A stretch of 64,000 nucleotides of DNA, taken from the NCBI RefSeq assembly GCF_014898055.3, contig NW_023601104.1, positions 76,429,106 to 76,493,105 on the forward strand. The letters are read 5' to 3'. This DNA is from Talpa occidentalis (taxonomy: Eukaryota > Chordata > Mammalia > Eulipotyphla > Talpidae). The translations under genes and the position numbers were made by a program. The stretch's first letter is position 1; the number at the start of each line of letters is the position of its first letter. This document shows, piece after piece, positions 1 to 11,440 of this stretch. The notes beneath the pieces were generated by a model. The model was given only the letters and a program-made list of their open reading frames with translations. It searched no databases and was not told the origin of the DNA.

Positions 1-1483
1 TATTGGTACCCACACAGCAAATCTGGGATAAACAATAAACTTAATAAGCGTATATTAGAAGGAATAAGATGAAGTCTACTTGGTTAAACTGACTCTGTGA
101 TTAATAAGTGACCCAAATGTATTTTTAGCTAATAATACATAATGAGGGGACTCAGACTGTAGAGATGTGTAAATGTAATATTCAGGGGGATGAAGAAAAG
201 AGCAATAAGCCATAGAAGGGTTTAGAATTCAGCTGATTTCTTGCCTCCACCCCTGAAAGTGAAGAGTGTGAAAAAGCATTCCAGTTTAAATTGTGCAGAT
301 TTCTTTTAATTCAATTTTGTTGATTTGCCATTAGTTTACACAACAGTATCATTTGAAGCATATACTTTCACACCTTAATGTGTTGTGCTTCCTTTTTTAA
401 GATTTTCAAAAAACATTAAGATTTTTCTCCTAGCAGTATATGGTAGTTTTTATGTAGACATGAAAATGTATGTGATAAAATTAATCCAGTTTTGTGTTTT
501 CTTAAAAAAATAGTTAGAGTAGACTTTAGCACAAAGTGGTTGAAGTGACAGAATTGGTAACCTAGACACAAAAGGAGTGGAACAGAAGGCAAGGTCATGA
601 GATTGAGAAAAATGGGACACAATGAAAGAAAAAGGCATTTGGGTTCAAGTCTTTGAGTTTGAGAAATAAGTACAGCAGGAATAAGGGAGAGATTAAAATT
701 ATTGGTAACCTTCTTAGGATGTAAGAATGGTTAGGTATAGATTATGAATGATTAGGAGGTTAGGTATAAATTAGGAGGTCGGTAAACTGAGTACACTGAT
801 GATGAATTGAAGAGATATAAAAAAAACAGTGAGGAACGCTTCTAGTTTGCAAATGAGTTGTCTATATAGTTGCTATCATTAGTCATGATAAAGGTAGGAT
901 TATTGGTGGAGAAGAATTCTATTAGTCGGTTGTCAAAGTCTTTGAAGTTTGAGCAAGAATGATAGGGAGTGCTGGATCCAAGAGTGAGAAACAAGGGCAA
1001 AAATGAATGTAGAAAATTTAGCAGAAAGAATGGTTTTGGAGCTGACTTCACGGGCCATGGAGAACATAGGGCTGGACAATGAAGTACATAAGAATTCTGA
1101 AGAGTGACTTTCTCGATAATGAGTTTTAAGTGCAAGCAATAAATTCAATGAAGCTTTCATTAAAGAAAGACTGCAGAAGTCACAGGGGCATTTGTATGGA
1201 AGGATGACAGTGCATTTTGACTCAGGCTCAAGGAAGCATTGACTAAGAATGGATTCAGAGCTCAGAAGGTGCTGGTACTGGGTCAGGCATCTTCATTTTC
1301 ACATCTCTTAAGCAAGGCATCTTAGGTTAGCTTGGGTTAGTTGCTTTTCCTTTGTTTCCTCATGAAGAACTGCACTAATCTTTGTCAATACATTTGTAAG
1401 TAAGAGATGAAAAGATTTTGGAGTTCAATGTATTTCTGAAAGTGGAGAGGCCACTTTAATAAATACAAAGTTACACATACAAA

Positions 1484-1515
<32 letters not shown>

Positions 1516-2664
1516 GAAAGCCACGAAAATGAACAATTACTTAGCTGGAGGTAGAAATCACAACAAATAAAAAATTAAAAAAATTTTAAAACACCATCAG
1601 CATCATAAAAAATTTTAAACCCAACATACCTGACACATTTGTATCATGTCTTCCCTATAGTTTAATAATTGCTTCCTCTTTAATTGCCTCCTTAATGAGA
1701 ATTATTTTGTTATATTTTCTCTGTTGAGAACAGAAAGGTAATGCCTTTTTCTAGCATGCTCAATCAAAATTTATTCATTATTATAGTTTAGAAAAAAATT
1801 CAACTTCACAATTTGTTATAATCTAATAAATAATTACATATATTATTGTAAAGTTTCAGAAAACTTTTATCAAGTTTTGTATACTAGTTGCAGTATTTTG
1901 GGGCACTTCAAATTATCTTAAGCAGTAATTAATTTTGAATACTTTTATATTGATGATTTTCATAAACTGGGAGGAGTTATGGAAATCTATACAGTGAGGG
2001 TCCCTGAATCACAAACTTTATCAGTATCAGATTAATCTGGTTCAGGTCATATTATAATCAGATTGCTTGTATGTTTTTCCACAGACTTGGTGCTTCTTGG
2101 CTTCATTTCTGTCACTCAGTTGAGATTATGATGACATTTATGGACACTTTCCTCAGCAGAATAAAAGGGTGTATAATTACTTACTGAATGCATGTTATGG
2201 ATGCCTCAAAACTGATTCTTGCTCCTGCCACAAATTTCTGCACTAAGTTGGTAATTTATTCAACGCTCTATACCTTTATTTCTTAACATCTAGCACAAAG
2301 CCCTTGTGCTTTGTATTTTCTAAACAAATAAGTATTCGTTTAATGAATGAGGAAAGCAATGGATGAGTGTTGTCAGCCAGACTGTATGTCAGTTACAGAA
2401 ATTCTCCATACTTAAAAACAGCTGGTAAATATATTTGAGCAAACATTGGGAATTTTCACTGGCAATCCTAAGATACTAGGCATTCATCCTAAAAACACAA
2501 AGTTCCTTTTCATTTTCCCTTCTTAAGGCATTTCCCTTTTTCTCTGATATTCTCCAGCAGGAGAATTGTTATCCCTCTTCCTTTAGAAGATGTTAGCTTT
2601 TTATGAAATTTTTCCTCTTCTAAATATTAGAATATAAATACATGTTAAGTAGCATTCATACTTT
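1..2664. other. AT-rich intergenic DNA, no gene recognised
   Basis: No open frame here resembles a known protein and no tRNA, rRNA or SINE is visible. The stretch is AT-rich, and its only clear structure is the GAA-type microsatellite at 1481-1520. Ancient repeats too diverged to read by eye may be present. Confidence 0.6.
1481..1520. repeat. (A)n-(GAA)n microsatellite
   Basis: Twelve A residues are followed by about eight GAA units with slight decay at the right end. This looks like an expanded A-rich tail of an old retroposon, though no element body is recognisable to its left. Confidence 0.85.
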
Positions 2665-2960
2665 TTTTTATAAAATCTTTTTTTTTTTAAAGATTTATTT
2701 ATTATTTATTTATACAAGCACTGGGTACAGTCAGAAGCGCGGGAGGGTGACAGAATTCACCAGAGCCAGAGCGGGGAGCAGAGCAGGCAGAAGGACCGAA
2801 GTACACTGCTGAGGGGAGCAGCGGGTGACAGGAGAGGTCCGCGTGCCATGTGGGACCCTCCTCCGGTGGCCGGGGAGCAGCCAGGGATCGAACCAGAGCT
2901 GCAGAGGCTGCGGGCAGCTTCGCAACCCAGCGCTCAACCGCTGAGCCACCGGGGAGGCCC
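2665..2960 (-). mobile_element. tRNA-derived SINE, young type, minus strand
   Basis: Read on the minus strand it starts GGGCCTCCCCGGTGG (box-A-like), has a box-B-like GGTTCGATCCC-type motif, a roughly 150-bp tRNA-unrelated body and a (TAAA)n tail. An 18-bp target-site duplication beginning AAGTAGCATTCATAC flanks it at 2647-2664 and 2961-2978, so the ends are certain. The perfect duplication suggests a fairly recent insertion. Confidence 0.92.
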
Positions 2961-3156
2961 AAGTAGCATTCATACTTTGACCTAAGTATTTCATCACCCT
3001 TCTCCTTTTCCATTTTTCAATATAGAGAAAACTATACTAGGCATTATAGGAGATACTAAAGCCTGCTAACATCATAAACCCTCCACTTAATGACCCTCTA
3101 CTCCAATAGACTAATGGATAAAGGAGAATTCAGCAACGAGACGAGTACATAGGTTG

Positions 3157-3350
3157 AGAGAAAATCAAAATCAACAAGCAACTATAAACCAGAGACACAC
3201 TATGGGGAGTAGTAGGGAGAAGGGAGTAGGATCAAAACAAGGGTGGTGGGAATTTTATGGGGACTATACCCAAGATGAAAATGCATACATTGTGCAAAAA
3301 TGAAAAATGATGTAAAAAATACATAAAATAAAAAAATTTTTAAAAAAGAC
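3157..3350 (+). mobile_element. L1 3'UTR fragment, strongly 5'-truncated
   Basis: The stretch matches the last 190 bp of the L1 copies at 12.7-13.3 kb and 35.4 kb: an AAAATCAAAATCAACAAGCA start, then an 'aaccagagacac' segment, a G-rich run and an 'atgcatacattgtgcaaaaatga' region ending in an A-rich tail. Only the 3'UTR is left, as expected for a dead-on-arrival L1 insertion. Confidence 0.85.
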
Positions 3351-3956
3351 TAAAGTAAGTCATTAGATAGATGCAAATTGACAAAAGAATTGTGACTGCT
3401 TTTGACCTCTCCTATTTTGACAGGTAAGGGGAAAATTATTAATAGTTATGCAAGGACAACAAGCATAAACCAACATGGCTTTAGACAAACTGAGATATAC
3501 AGTCACCATAGTCTGAAGTCTCTTTAGTTTTACTTTAACATTTTATTGCATCCATGCCATCGCTATGGATTGAGATAATTGCACAATTAAAACCCAGTAC
3601 CTATCATCAATCATCTACCAATGTGCATTATTATCTATACACTCCCTAATTTCTCACCTCTGTGTGCTGATTTTCTCCCCGTATATATGTTTGTCCTTTT
3701 CCCTCTACTCTGCTACTTAACCTCAGAGCCCTCATATATTTATTGATGTCCACTCTTTTTGGCTTCTCTCCCTTCCTCAGAGGTGGGCTGCTGGATGCTT
3801 TTTTTCTTTTTTCAAGGTCAGTTTCTGGTCCTCCTTTCTTCTTTCTTCAGAGGCCAGGAAGAGAGTCTTCTCCTTTCTTCAGATGCTAGAACAGTGTTCC
3901 TCAGTTCCCTCCAGCCCTGGCTTATATCCTTTCAGGGTGCCCCACCTACAAGTCTG
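3351..3956. other. Intergenic DNA upstream of ADAM21, no gene recognised
   Basis: Unique-looking sequence between the L1 tail and the CCAAT cluster of the putative ADAM21 promoter. It becomes pyrimidine-rich from about 3640. The 79-codon open frame at 3759-3998 has no recognisable domain. Confidence 0.5.
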
Positions 3957-4034
3957 ATTGGAACATGTAGCACCAATCAGCTCATAGCTCATGCTTGATT
4001 GGTCCATTCTATGATCCCAGGACCATACATAAGA
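3957..4034 (+). promoter_or_regulatory. ADAM21: Candidate ADAM21 promoter: three CCAAT boxes and a TATA-like element
   Basis: Three CCAAT motifs lie within 46 bp: ATTGG at 3957, CCAAT at 3973 and ATTGG at 3998. Spaced CCAAT boxes are the usual NF-Y arrangement. A TATA-like 'tacataaga' follows at 4026-4034, which would place a transcription start near 4055-4065, about 390 bp before the ADAM21 start codon. The motifs are seen; promoter function is inferred from their arrangement and position. Confidence 0.4.
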
Positions 4035-4173
4035 GGGAAGTTGCTGGGCTCTGAGGAGCCACAGCCAGAGCAGACATGTGGTGAAGTAGCAGGGTGAGAG
4101 ACTCCCAACACTGCTGAGGCAGCTCCCGCCGCTGAGGCAGGTTCTGGTATCATCATGTCTGCTTTCACGCTAG

Positions 4174-4420
4174 GTAATTTTAAGCACCAAATGCAGCACT
4201 GGGCATGGATTGCAGCTGATATGGAGTCACAAGCTTGGAGTTGTTCCTTACTCAATCTTACCACCGTTTCCATCCTTCTTTGTATTTTCACTTTCAGGAC
4301 TGCAGCACTGATGGTTGAACTCTGCCTGGACACAGATCCATAAAGCTCAACTCTACACAATGACTGGCTCAGAGGGAGGGCCTGGATCATCAATACCTCA
4401 CACTGTTTTTCTCTGTATAG
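4174..4420 (+). other. ADAM21: Candidate 5'UTR intron of ADAM21
   Basis: A strong donor-like CTAG|GTAATT at 4170-4179 and a strong acceptor with a pyrimidine tract (TTTTTCTCTGTATAG) ending at 4420 bound 247 bp just before the start codon at 4443. Removing it would delete most of an upstream open frame that begins at 4155. As I recall, human ADAM20/21-type genes have an uninterrupted coding exon with non-coding 5' exon sequence. Transcript data would be needed to confirm splicing. Confidence 0.35.
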
Positions 4421-4442
4421 ATGGCTACATAATAGTTCCATA

Positions 4443-6605
4443 ATGGCATTTGATGAGGTCAGGGTGTCCATGAGAATATTTCTTCTGCTGCTCTGGCTTG
4501 GGGTGTGTCTGTCCTTATCAGGCCTTTCCCAGGCTATGCCTTCCCAACAACTCAGCTTCCCAGAATTAGTGATCCCACTGAAGGTGACTGCCACAGGGAG
4601 AGATGCAAATGTTCCAGGCCGGCTCTCCTATAATCTGCAATTTGCAGGCCAGAGACACACTGTCCACATGAAGGTCAAGAAAAACTTAATTTCCAGACAC
4701 CTCCCAATGTTCACCTATACAGACCAGGGTGCCCTCCACCAGGATCAGCCTTTCGTTCCTGATGACTGCTACTACCATGGTTATGTGGAGGGCGTCCCCA
4801 TGTCCCTGGTTGCCCTTAGTACCTGTTCTGGAGGTTTTCGAGGAATGCTACAGATAAATGACCTTGCTTATGAAATTGAGCCCATCAGGCAATCTGCCAC
4901 ATTTGAACACCTGGTTTATAAAATAAATGCTAATGAAACACAATTCTCACCTATGAGATGTGGCTTAACAAAGAAGGAAACAGCATACCAACAGATGGAA
5001 TATGAAGGGACTGAAAAATCAACTCTGAAACAAACTTTTATTGATAGCTGGTGGGCCCACTCACGGTTTCTGGAGCTGCTTGTAGTGGTAGATCATGATT
5101 TCTTCATGTACTCCCAAGGTAACTTTTCAAAAGTACAGGAGGATGTATTTCTTGTTGTCAACATAGTTGATTCCATTTATCAGCAGTTGAGTACTTATGT
5201 AATACTGATTGGGATTGAAATTTGGAATAATGAAAATGTTTTCTCAATGATGAACATACAACAAGTTCTGGAGGACTTCTCCCAGTGGAAACAAGTCAGC
5301 CTCTCCCAACTACAGTACGATACTGCACATATTTTCATTAAAAATTCACTTATAAGTGTACTTGGTATAGCCTATGTTGCAGGAATATGTCGTCCTCCTA
5401 TTGATTGTGGAGTTAATAATTTCCAGGGAGACTCCTGGTATCTTTTTGCCCTCACTGTGGCGCATGAGTTAGGTCATACTTTAGGTATGCAGCATGATGA
5501 AGAATTCTGTGTGTGTGGACAAAGTGGCTGCATCATGAACGCAATCAGAGTGCCAGCAGAGAGATTCACCAATTGTAGTTATGTAGATTTCATGAATACC
5601 ACTTTTAACCTGGGGTCATGTCTAGACAGTCCTCCAAGTCAAGGGAAAATCTATATGCTGAAGCGCTGTGGGGATGGTGTAGTTGAAGGAGAAGAGGAAT
5701 GTGACTGTGGAACTATACAGCAGTGTGAACAAGATCCCTGTTGTCTTTCAAACTGCACTTTGAGTCCTGGGGCTGCTTGTGCTTCTGGGCTTTGCTGCAA
5801 AGCCTGCAAGTTCATGCCATCAGGAGAACTCTGCAGACATCAGGTGAATGAATGTGACCTTCCAGAGTGGTGCAATGGGACATCCCATCAGTGCCCAGAA
5901 GATGGATATGTGCAGGACGGGTTTCCCTGTAGTGACAGTGCCTACTGCTATCAAAAGAGATGTAATAGCCTTGACACACAGTGCATGGAGATTTTTGGTG
6001 AAGGTGCAAAGAGTGCATCTCAGAATTGCTATAAAGAAATCAACTCCCAGGGAAATCGTTTTGGCCACTGTGGAATAATTGGCACAACATACCTAAAATG
6101 TAATGCCTCTGACATCTTTTGTGGGAGAGTTCAGTGTGAGAATGTGAGAAACATTCCCTATATGAAAGATCACTCTGTTTTGCAGTATTCTCACATCAAT
6201 GGTGTTAGCTGCTGGGGTATTGACTATCATTCAGGGATGGAGACACCTGATGTTGGTGACATAAAAGATGGCACCATCTGTGGTCCAGGGCAGATCTGCA
6301 TACACAAAAAGTGTGTCACACTGCCTCTCCTGTCACAAGCCTGCCTGCCTGAGACCTGTAACATGAAGGGGATCTGCAATAATAAACACCACTGCCACTG
6401 CAGCTATGGGTGGTCCCCACCCTTCTGCCTGCACAGAGGCTATGGAGGTAGTGTTGACAGTGGCCCAGCATCTGCCAGAAGAGTTTTCTTGCCACTCATT
6501 GTGACTCTTAGTGTGTCTGTTTTGTTTTTACTATTGATTGCTCTTGTTAAGTACTTTCAAAAACATTTTGGTACCAAGGAGACTAAGGTTCACTCTTCAG
6601 ATTAA
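4443..6605 (+). CDS. ADAM21: ADAM21, intact single-exon testis-type ADAM metalloprotease-disintegrin
   Basis: A 720-codon uninterrupted gene for a membrane-anchored ADAM. Visible in order: a signal peptide (about 1-31); a prodomain with the cysteine-switch Cys173 (MRCGL); a reprolysin domain with the full zinc-binding HELGHTLGMQHD motif at 341-352 and a Met-turn CIMNA at 363-367, so catalysis should be possible; a disintegrin domain (about 404-495) with an ECD tip at 470-472 rather than RGD; a cysteine-rich domain; an EGF-like segment (about 634-662); one transmembrane helix (about 682-704); and a 16-residue tail. I see no RxxR furin site between prodomain and protease. The start has A at -3 and G at +4. 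ADAM21 is favoured over ADAM20 by the short tail ending in ETKVHSSD, by plus-strand orientation opposite MED6 and by position. Known relatives are expressed in testis. ADAM20 is the main alternative name. Confidence 0.93.
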   Translation: MAFDEVRVSMRIFLLLLWLGVCLSLSGLSQAMPSQQLSFPELVIPLKVTATGRDANVPGRLSYNLQFAGQRHTVHMKVKKNLISRHLPMFTYTDQGALHQDQPFVPDDCYYHGYVEGVPMSLVALSTCSGGFRGMLQINDLAYEIEPIRQSATFEHLVYKINANETQFSPMRCGLTKKETAYQQMEYEGTEKSTLKQTFIDSWWAHSRFLELLVVVDHDFFMYSQGNFSKVQEDVFLVVNIVDSIYQQLSTYVILIGIEIWNNENVFSMMNIQQVLEDFSQWKQVSLSQLQYDTAHIFIKNSLISVLGIAYVAGICRPPIDCGVNNFQGDSWYLFALTVAHELGHTLGMQHDEEFCVCGQSGCIMNAIRVPAERFTNCSYVDFMNTTFNLGSCLDSPPSQGKIYMLKRCGDGVVEGEEECDCGTIQQCEQDPCCLSNCTLSPGAACASGLCCKACKFMPSGELCRHQVNECDLPEWCNGTSHQCPEDGYVQDGFPCSDSAYCYQKRCNSLDTQCMEIFGEGAKSASQNCYKEINSQGNRFGHCGIIGTTYLKCNASDIFCGRVQCENVRNIPYMKDHSVLQYSHINGVSCWGIDYHSGMETPDVGDIKDGTICGPGQICIHKKCVTLPLLSQACLPETCNMKGICNNKHHCHCSYGWSPPFCLHRGYGGSVDSGPASARRVFLPLIVTLSVSVLFLLLIALVKYFQKHFGTKETKVHSSD

Positions 6606-6809
6606 GAAAATGTCTCCAATTTATTATCTCATGCATTATTAAGTTTTAGTCTCCTGGTGATGGAAATGTTAGTACTTGCCTGAAACTGGGCACATTTCTG
6701 ATGGTTTATAGAAAAATAGCACTCCCTTTCTGCCAATATTAGAAACATTGCTTTCAAGTGAAGGTAATTCCTAACACCTTCCTTCTACTGTTTATTGTTG
6801 TCAGCAGCA

Positions 6810-6815
6810 AATAAA
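6810..6815 (+). terminator. ADAM21: ADAM21 poly(A) signal
   Basis: A canonical AATAAA lies 205 bp after the ADAM21 stop codon and is followed by a T-rich then GT-rich stretch (6820-6850), as expected for a cleavage site near 6830. The minus-strand SINE begins immediately after this region. Confidence 0.75.
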
Positions 6816-6854
6816 GCTTCTTTTCCCCCAAGTTAGTCCTCTTTGTGTTTCTTT

Positions 6855-7126
6855 TTTTTTTTAAGATTTATTTATTCATGAATACATACAAGAACCAGGG
6901 TACAGGTCAGATGTGCAGAAGGGTGAGTGGATTCACCAGACAGAGCGGGGAGCAGAACAGGCAGTCTAACTGAAATATACTACTGAGGAGAGCAGCGGAT
7001 GAGACAGGAGAAGTCGGCCGCACCAAGTGGGATTCTCGCCGGCTGGCCGGGATCAAACTTATGCTGCAGAGGCTGCGGACAGCTTCACAGCGCTGCGTTT
7101 AACCCGCTGTGCCACCAGGGAGGCCC
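6855..7126 (-). mobile_element. tRNA-derived SINE, minus strand
   Basis: The head lies at 7126 and the T-rich (tail) end at 6855. The target-site duplication TCTTTGTGTTTCT is present just before the T-run and again from 7127. The body is more diverged than the copies at 2.7 or 19.8 kb. It sits just downstream of the ADAM21 poly(A) signal. Confidence 0.9.
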
Positions 7127-8459
7127 GTCTTTGTGTTTCTTGAGCACAGATATGATGTCTGGGAAAGACATCTTAAGAAGTCATGTGAAACACATTTTCG
7201 TATATTCCTCTCTGGTGCAAGAGAGAGCTGTCAGGAAGATGAGTGAAATACACCTGAAGTAAGAAACTGAGATCATGGAAATTCTCTACTCAGCTGCCAG
7301 TGAATTCAAGTTGGGGAGGGAGATATAGGATTAGTCATCAGGGTCTGCAGTAACCAGATTCCCTAGAAAACAGATGCTGATGCATCTGTAAAGCTAGTGA
7401 CAATTCCTATATGCAATAATGGCTTTCTACTTAAAGGAGTGTGCTCTTCCCATACACAGAGCAGGCTGGAAGTAAAGGGGAGTTAATGCATCTAGAAGCA
7501 ACTCTTTATAGAAACAGAAAATATCAAAAACTTATGATCCATAGATTGACGCTAGTTTCTGCCATAGGCATCTCTAGCCCATTTTTTTCAGAATTGAGTC
7601 AGACCAATCACTGCCCTATTGCCAATTGAAGGAGATACCAGGTAAGGAAAGACCCTGCTATGTCACCACAAATCATCCCCCACCTTGTTCCTCCAAAGGG
7701 ACTTGTTACCCAAATGAATATACATATTTCGAAGTAACTTCACAATGGGGAATGGGGGAATACATAGCTCTTTTGAGAACTGTCAGATCCAAGATCTCAT
7801 CTGACAGTACACAGCTCAAAAGACTTTGGAAGGAGGCCAAGTAACATAAATTCTTAATCCAAGGTCACCTCAGAGTGGGTTCAATAAGCCAATGAAATTG
7901 CTTTTACAGTGGTTCTTGGACCAAGTAGAGTAAGAGTTATGGTAGCAAAGACCAAGGGAAAGGCCCTAACATTTCCTACCACATCCACCACTTGCAGGCA
8001 AGATATTAAAGCAGAAGAACCAATATATTATAAGTGAAATGCCAGTGACTAATGCCACCATCAGGGACTTAAAAGTTGCAGGGTGATAATCTACACCATA
8101 TTCCTATTTTTAATTCACTAGTATGTCTGTTGCAAAGATCAAATGAGTTTTGGTAAATGAATTACCATAAACTTACTCAAGTAAAAGTCCCAGTCTTGGA
8201 TATTGTGCTAGATATCTTAACTTTACTAGAAGAGATCACCACAAAACCTGGCACACGGTATAGAGCTATTGGTTTGACAAATGCATTGTTTTCAAACTCC
8301 ATAGGAAAAAAGAATCAAAAGCAGCTAACGTTCTCTTGGGGTAGACAGCACTATACATCCAAAATCTGGCTTCAAAGCTATGTTAACTCTTTTCTATCAT
8401 AATATAGCTGAAAAATAACTTGACCTTGATACTCCTCAGAATAGGACAGTGGTCACTTT
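7127..8459. other. Intergenic DNA, no gene recognised
   Basis: Several short open frames occur but none shows a domain, codon bias or a match to a known family. No repeat boundaries can be read by eye. Confidence 0.5.
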
Positions 8460-8676
8460 TATTTTATTTTTTAAATAGCAGAAGGGTGAGAGGGAGAGAG
8501 CAGGGAACAGAACAGGCAGATGGACCGAAAACACTGCTGAGGGAAGCAGCAGGCGAGACAAATCTGCCTCACCATGTGGGTATCTCCCTGGCTGGCCGGG
8601 AATTGAACCCGCGCTGCAGAAGCTGTGGACAGCTTCACAGCGCTGTGCTCAACCCGCTGCGCCACCGGGGAGGCTC
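8460..8676 (-). mobile_element. tRNA-derived SINE, shortened copy, minus strand
   Basis: The head (ccaccggggaggctc on the plus strand) ends at 8676 and a box-B-like motif is near 8600. The segment between the body and the A-rich tail is missing, so the copy is about 217 bp instead of about 270. The near-perfect duplication CAGTGGTCACT(T/A)TT flanks both ends. Confidence 0.87.
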
Positions 8677-9121
8677 CAGTGGTCACTATTTTAATGATTC
8701 ATTTTCATCAAATCTAGAAAGTAGAAAATGGCAAGTGTTGTGAATGCCATGATGATACATGCATGTCAGAGACGGGGGAGGGGGAGGGATGCCATAAATA
8801 TTTAGGGGCCTGCCACACTGGAGACGTCTTTAGGGGTACAATAGTCTGGGTATACAATGCTAAGTCATTCCCTGCAAGGTAAATGACAAGTTAATGCAAC
8901 TTATACCACTAACTACTGATGAAGATAGGTTAATCACTCCTTTTGCCTTACCCTTCCTCCTCCTCCCTCATCCTTTTTCTTCCTCATCTTTTTCTCTATA
9001 CCTGTCTATAATGTCTACCAGTAACAGACTGTTTTCAGTTGGTAAAGCTAGCAGTACACAGACACTGTCCTCCCTCAAAGGTCTATCAGCCTCCCAGCCC
9101 AGCTCTATGTCATAATTTAGT

Positions 9122-11440
9122 TAGCAGGGATATTTACTGTCTCCCTTCCAGAAGATATCAGACTGCTTCATTGCACTGATGACATTATGCTGGCTGGATC
9201 TAGTGAGCGAAAAGTAGCAACTATTCTAAACTTACTGGTAATATTCCACTATTCCTATTTGAGTGAGTTATTCCAGTCCATTTACCAAGTGATCCAAAAA
9301 GCTGCTAGTTTTGAGTGGGACCCAGAACAGAAGAAGGTTCTGTTACAGGTTCTGGCTGCTGTATAAGCTGCTCTATCACTCTATCATTTAATCCAGTAGA
9401 TTAAATATTGTTTGAAAGCAGCAGTGGCAGTGGGATGGTATCTAGAGTCTCTGGCAGGCTCCTATAGCTGAATCACAGTCCAAGACTTGCAGTAAGGTTC
9501 TGTCATCACCTTCTGATAATTGAAAATAAATCTTTTAAGAAGCAGCCCTTGGCCTATTACTGGGCCTTAATCAAGACTAAATGCTTGACCATGGACTATC
9601 AGATTACCATGAAACCTGAGTCTCCCCATCATGAAATAGATGCTATCTGACCCCTCAGATAGCACAGAAATCACAGATAGCAAAACTCCACCATCATGTG
9701 AAAGTGATATAGCAAGATGGGTCCCAAGCTGTCCCTGAAGGCACAAATAAGTTATATGATGTGAATCAAATGTTCATGGCTGCCACTCTGGCTCTGTTGC
9801 CTTCTCTCTCTAAGCCTGCATCTATAATTTCATGGAGAGTTTCCTATTAGCAGTTAATAGAGATCATATGACTTAGGCCTGACTGACAGATGGCTCAGCA
9901 TGATACGTATGCACCATAGTGCCCAGCTACAGCACTCTGGCCCTATCTGGGACATCCTTGAAGGACAGTGAAGGGAAATCTTCTCTGCACAGAACTTTAA
10001 GCAGTATACCTCGTGGTATAGTCTACTTGGAAGGAGAAATGGCTAGATGTGTGATAATACCAATTTACAGGCTGTGGACAGTGGTGTGGCAGGATGAGTA
10101 AGGACTTGAAAGGAACACAATTAGAAAATGTGTGATGTTTGGATTAAAAAAATTTGAAGCGGTGTGTGAATAGACCTCTCTGAATGGACAAAAAAAAAAA
10201 AAAAAAAGAAAATATTTGTATCCTACGTGAATGCTTACCTCAGCAAAGGATATAAATAATTAAGTGACTTATTCTGTGAATCCCAGTTAGCCTTTCCCCA
10301 GCTTATGGTCATCATCAATGGGCTCCTGGTGGTAGGGATGGTGGTTATGGTTCAGCAACCACGATGATCTGTCTAGTGACCAACCTGCAATGGCAGAGAC
10401 CAACACTGAATCCCAAATATGGCACCATTCTCCGGGGTGATGGGAGGTGGATCACTACATTGAAATGTGTCCATCATGGAGGGGGCAGCATTTTATTTTT
10501 ACTAGAATAAACACTTACTATGGATATGAATTTACTTTTCCTGCACACAACGCTCTGCCAGACCATCGATGGACTTACAGAATGCCTTTTCACCATTACG
10601 ATATTCCACACAGTATTGCTTCTGATCAAGGAACTCACATTATAGCAAAAGAAATGTAGCAATGGATTCATGCTCTTGAAATTTACTTGCTTTACCATGT
10701 TCCCCTCCCCCATCCTAAAGCAGCTATTCTGATAGAAGAGAGAATGGCCTCAGTTGCTCAGTTACACCACCAGCTAGATAACGATATCTTATAGAGTTGG
10801 GGTAAAGTTCTCCAGAAGCTTGTATATACCCTGAATTAGTGTTCAGCATATGGTTCCATTTCTGCCACAGCCAGGATTCATGGGCCCAGAATTCAAAGGA
10901 GTAAAAATGGGAGTTGCAGTAAAATTTTTGCTTCCTGTTCCCTGATATATTTTTGCTTCCTGTTTCCTATGATCTGCTGACATAGGCGTCTTAATCTCAG
11001 GGGGTGGAGTATTTCCACCAGGAGAAAACAATTCCATTGAATTGTAAGTTAAGACTGCTAATAGGTCACTTTGGGCTCTCCATGCCCCCACCCCACCCCG
11101 AATCAATAGGCAATGAAGGAAGTTATAGTGATGGATGGGATGAATGCATGATTAACAAGCGAAAATTTGGCTACGATTGACAGCATATTTGGAATACAGG
11201 AAATTCCTTAGGGTGTGTCTTACTATTACCTTGTCCTGTGATTAATGTCAATGGTAAACTACAACAACCCAATCCAGGTAGACTACTAAAGACCCAGACC
11301 CTTTAAGAATGAAGGATTGGGTTACCCCACCAAATAAAGAATTATGATAAGATCAAGTTCTTGCTGAACACAAAGAGAATAAAGTAGTAGTTATAAATAT
11401 CAGCTACAACCATATAACCAGCTATAAAAATAAGGACTGT
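9122..11440 (+). mobile_element. Decayed endogenous retrovirus, ERV-L (class III) pol remnant
   Basis: Frame-shifted, stop-riddled remains of a retroviral pol read left to right. A reverse-transcriptase catalytic region lies at about 9150-9250, with the two aspartate codons still visible at 9178-9183 but the preceding tyrosine altered. Connection and RNase H-like sequence runs at 9290-10090, integrase-core-like sequence at about 10440-10800, and a dUTPase-like and C-terminal pol segment at 10850-11440. A dUTPase placed after integrase is characteristic of ERV-L. No frame longer than about 70 codons survives, so it is inert. gag, env and flanking LTRs were not recognised. Confidence 0.75.

Noticed and set aside
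2702..3013. Minus-strand frame of 103 codons and many similar frames across the window rich in [24 protein letters not shown] text
   Set aside because: These are translations of the SINE body and recur at each copy; they are not genes.
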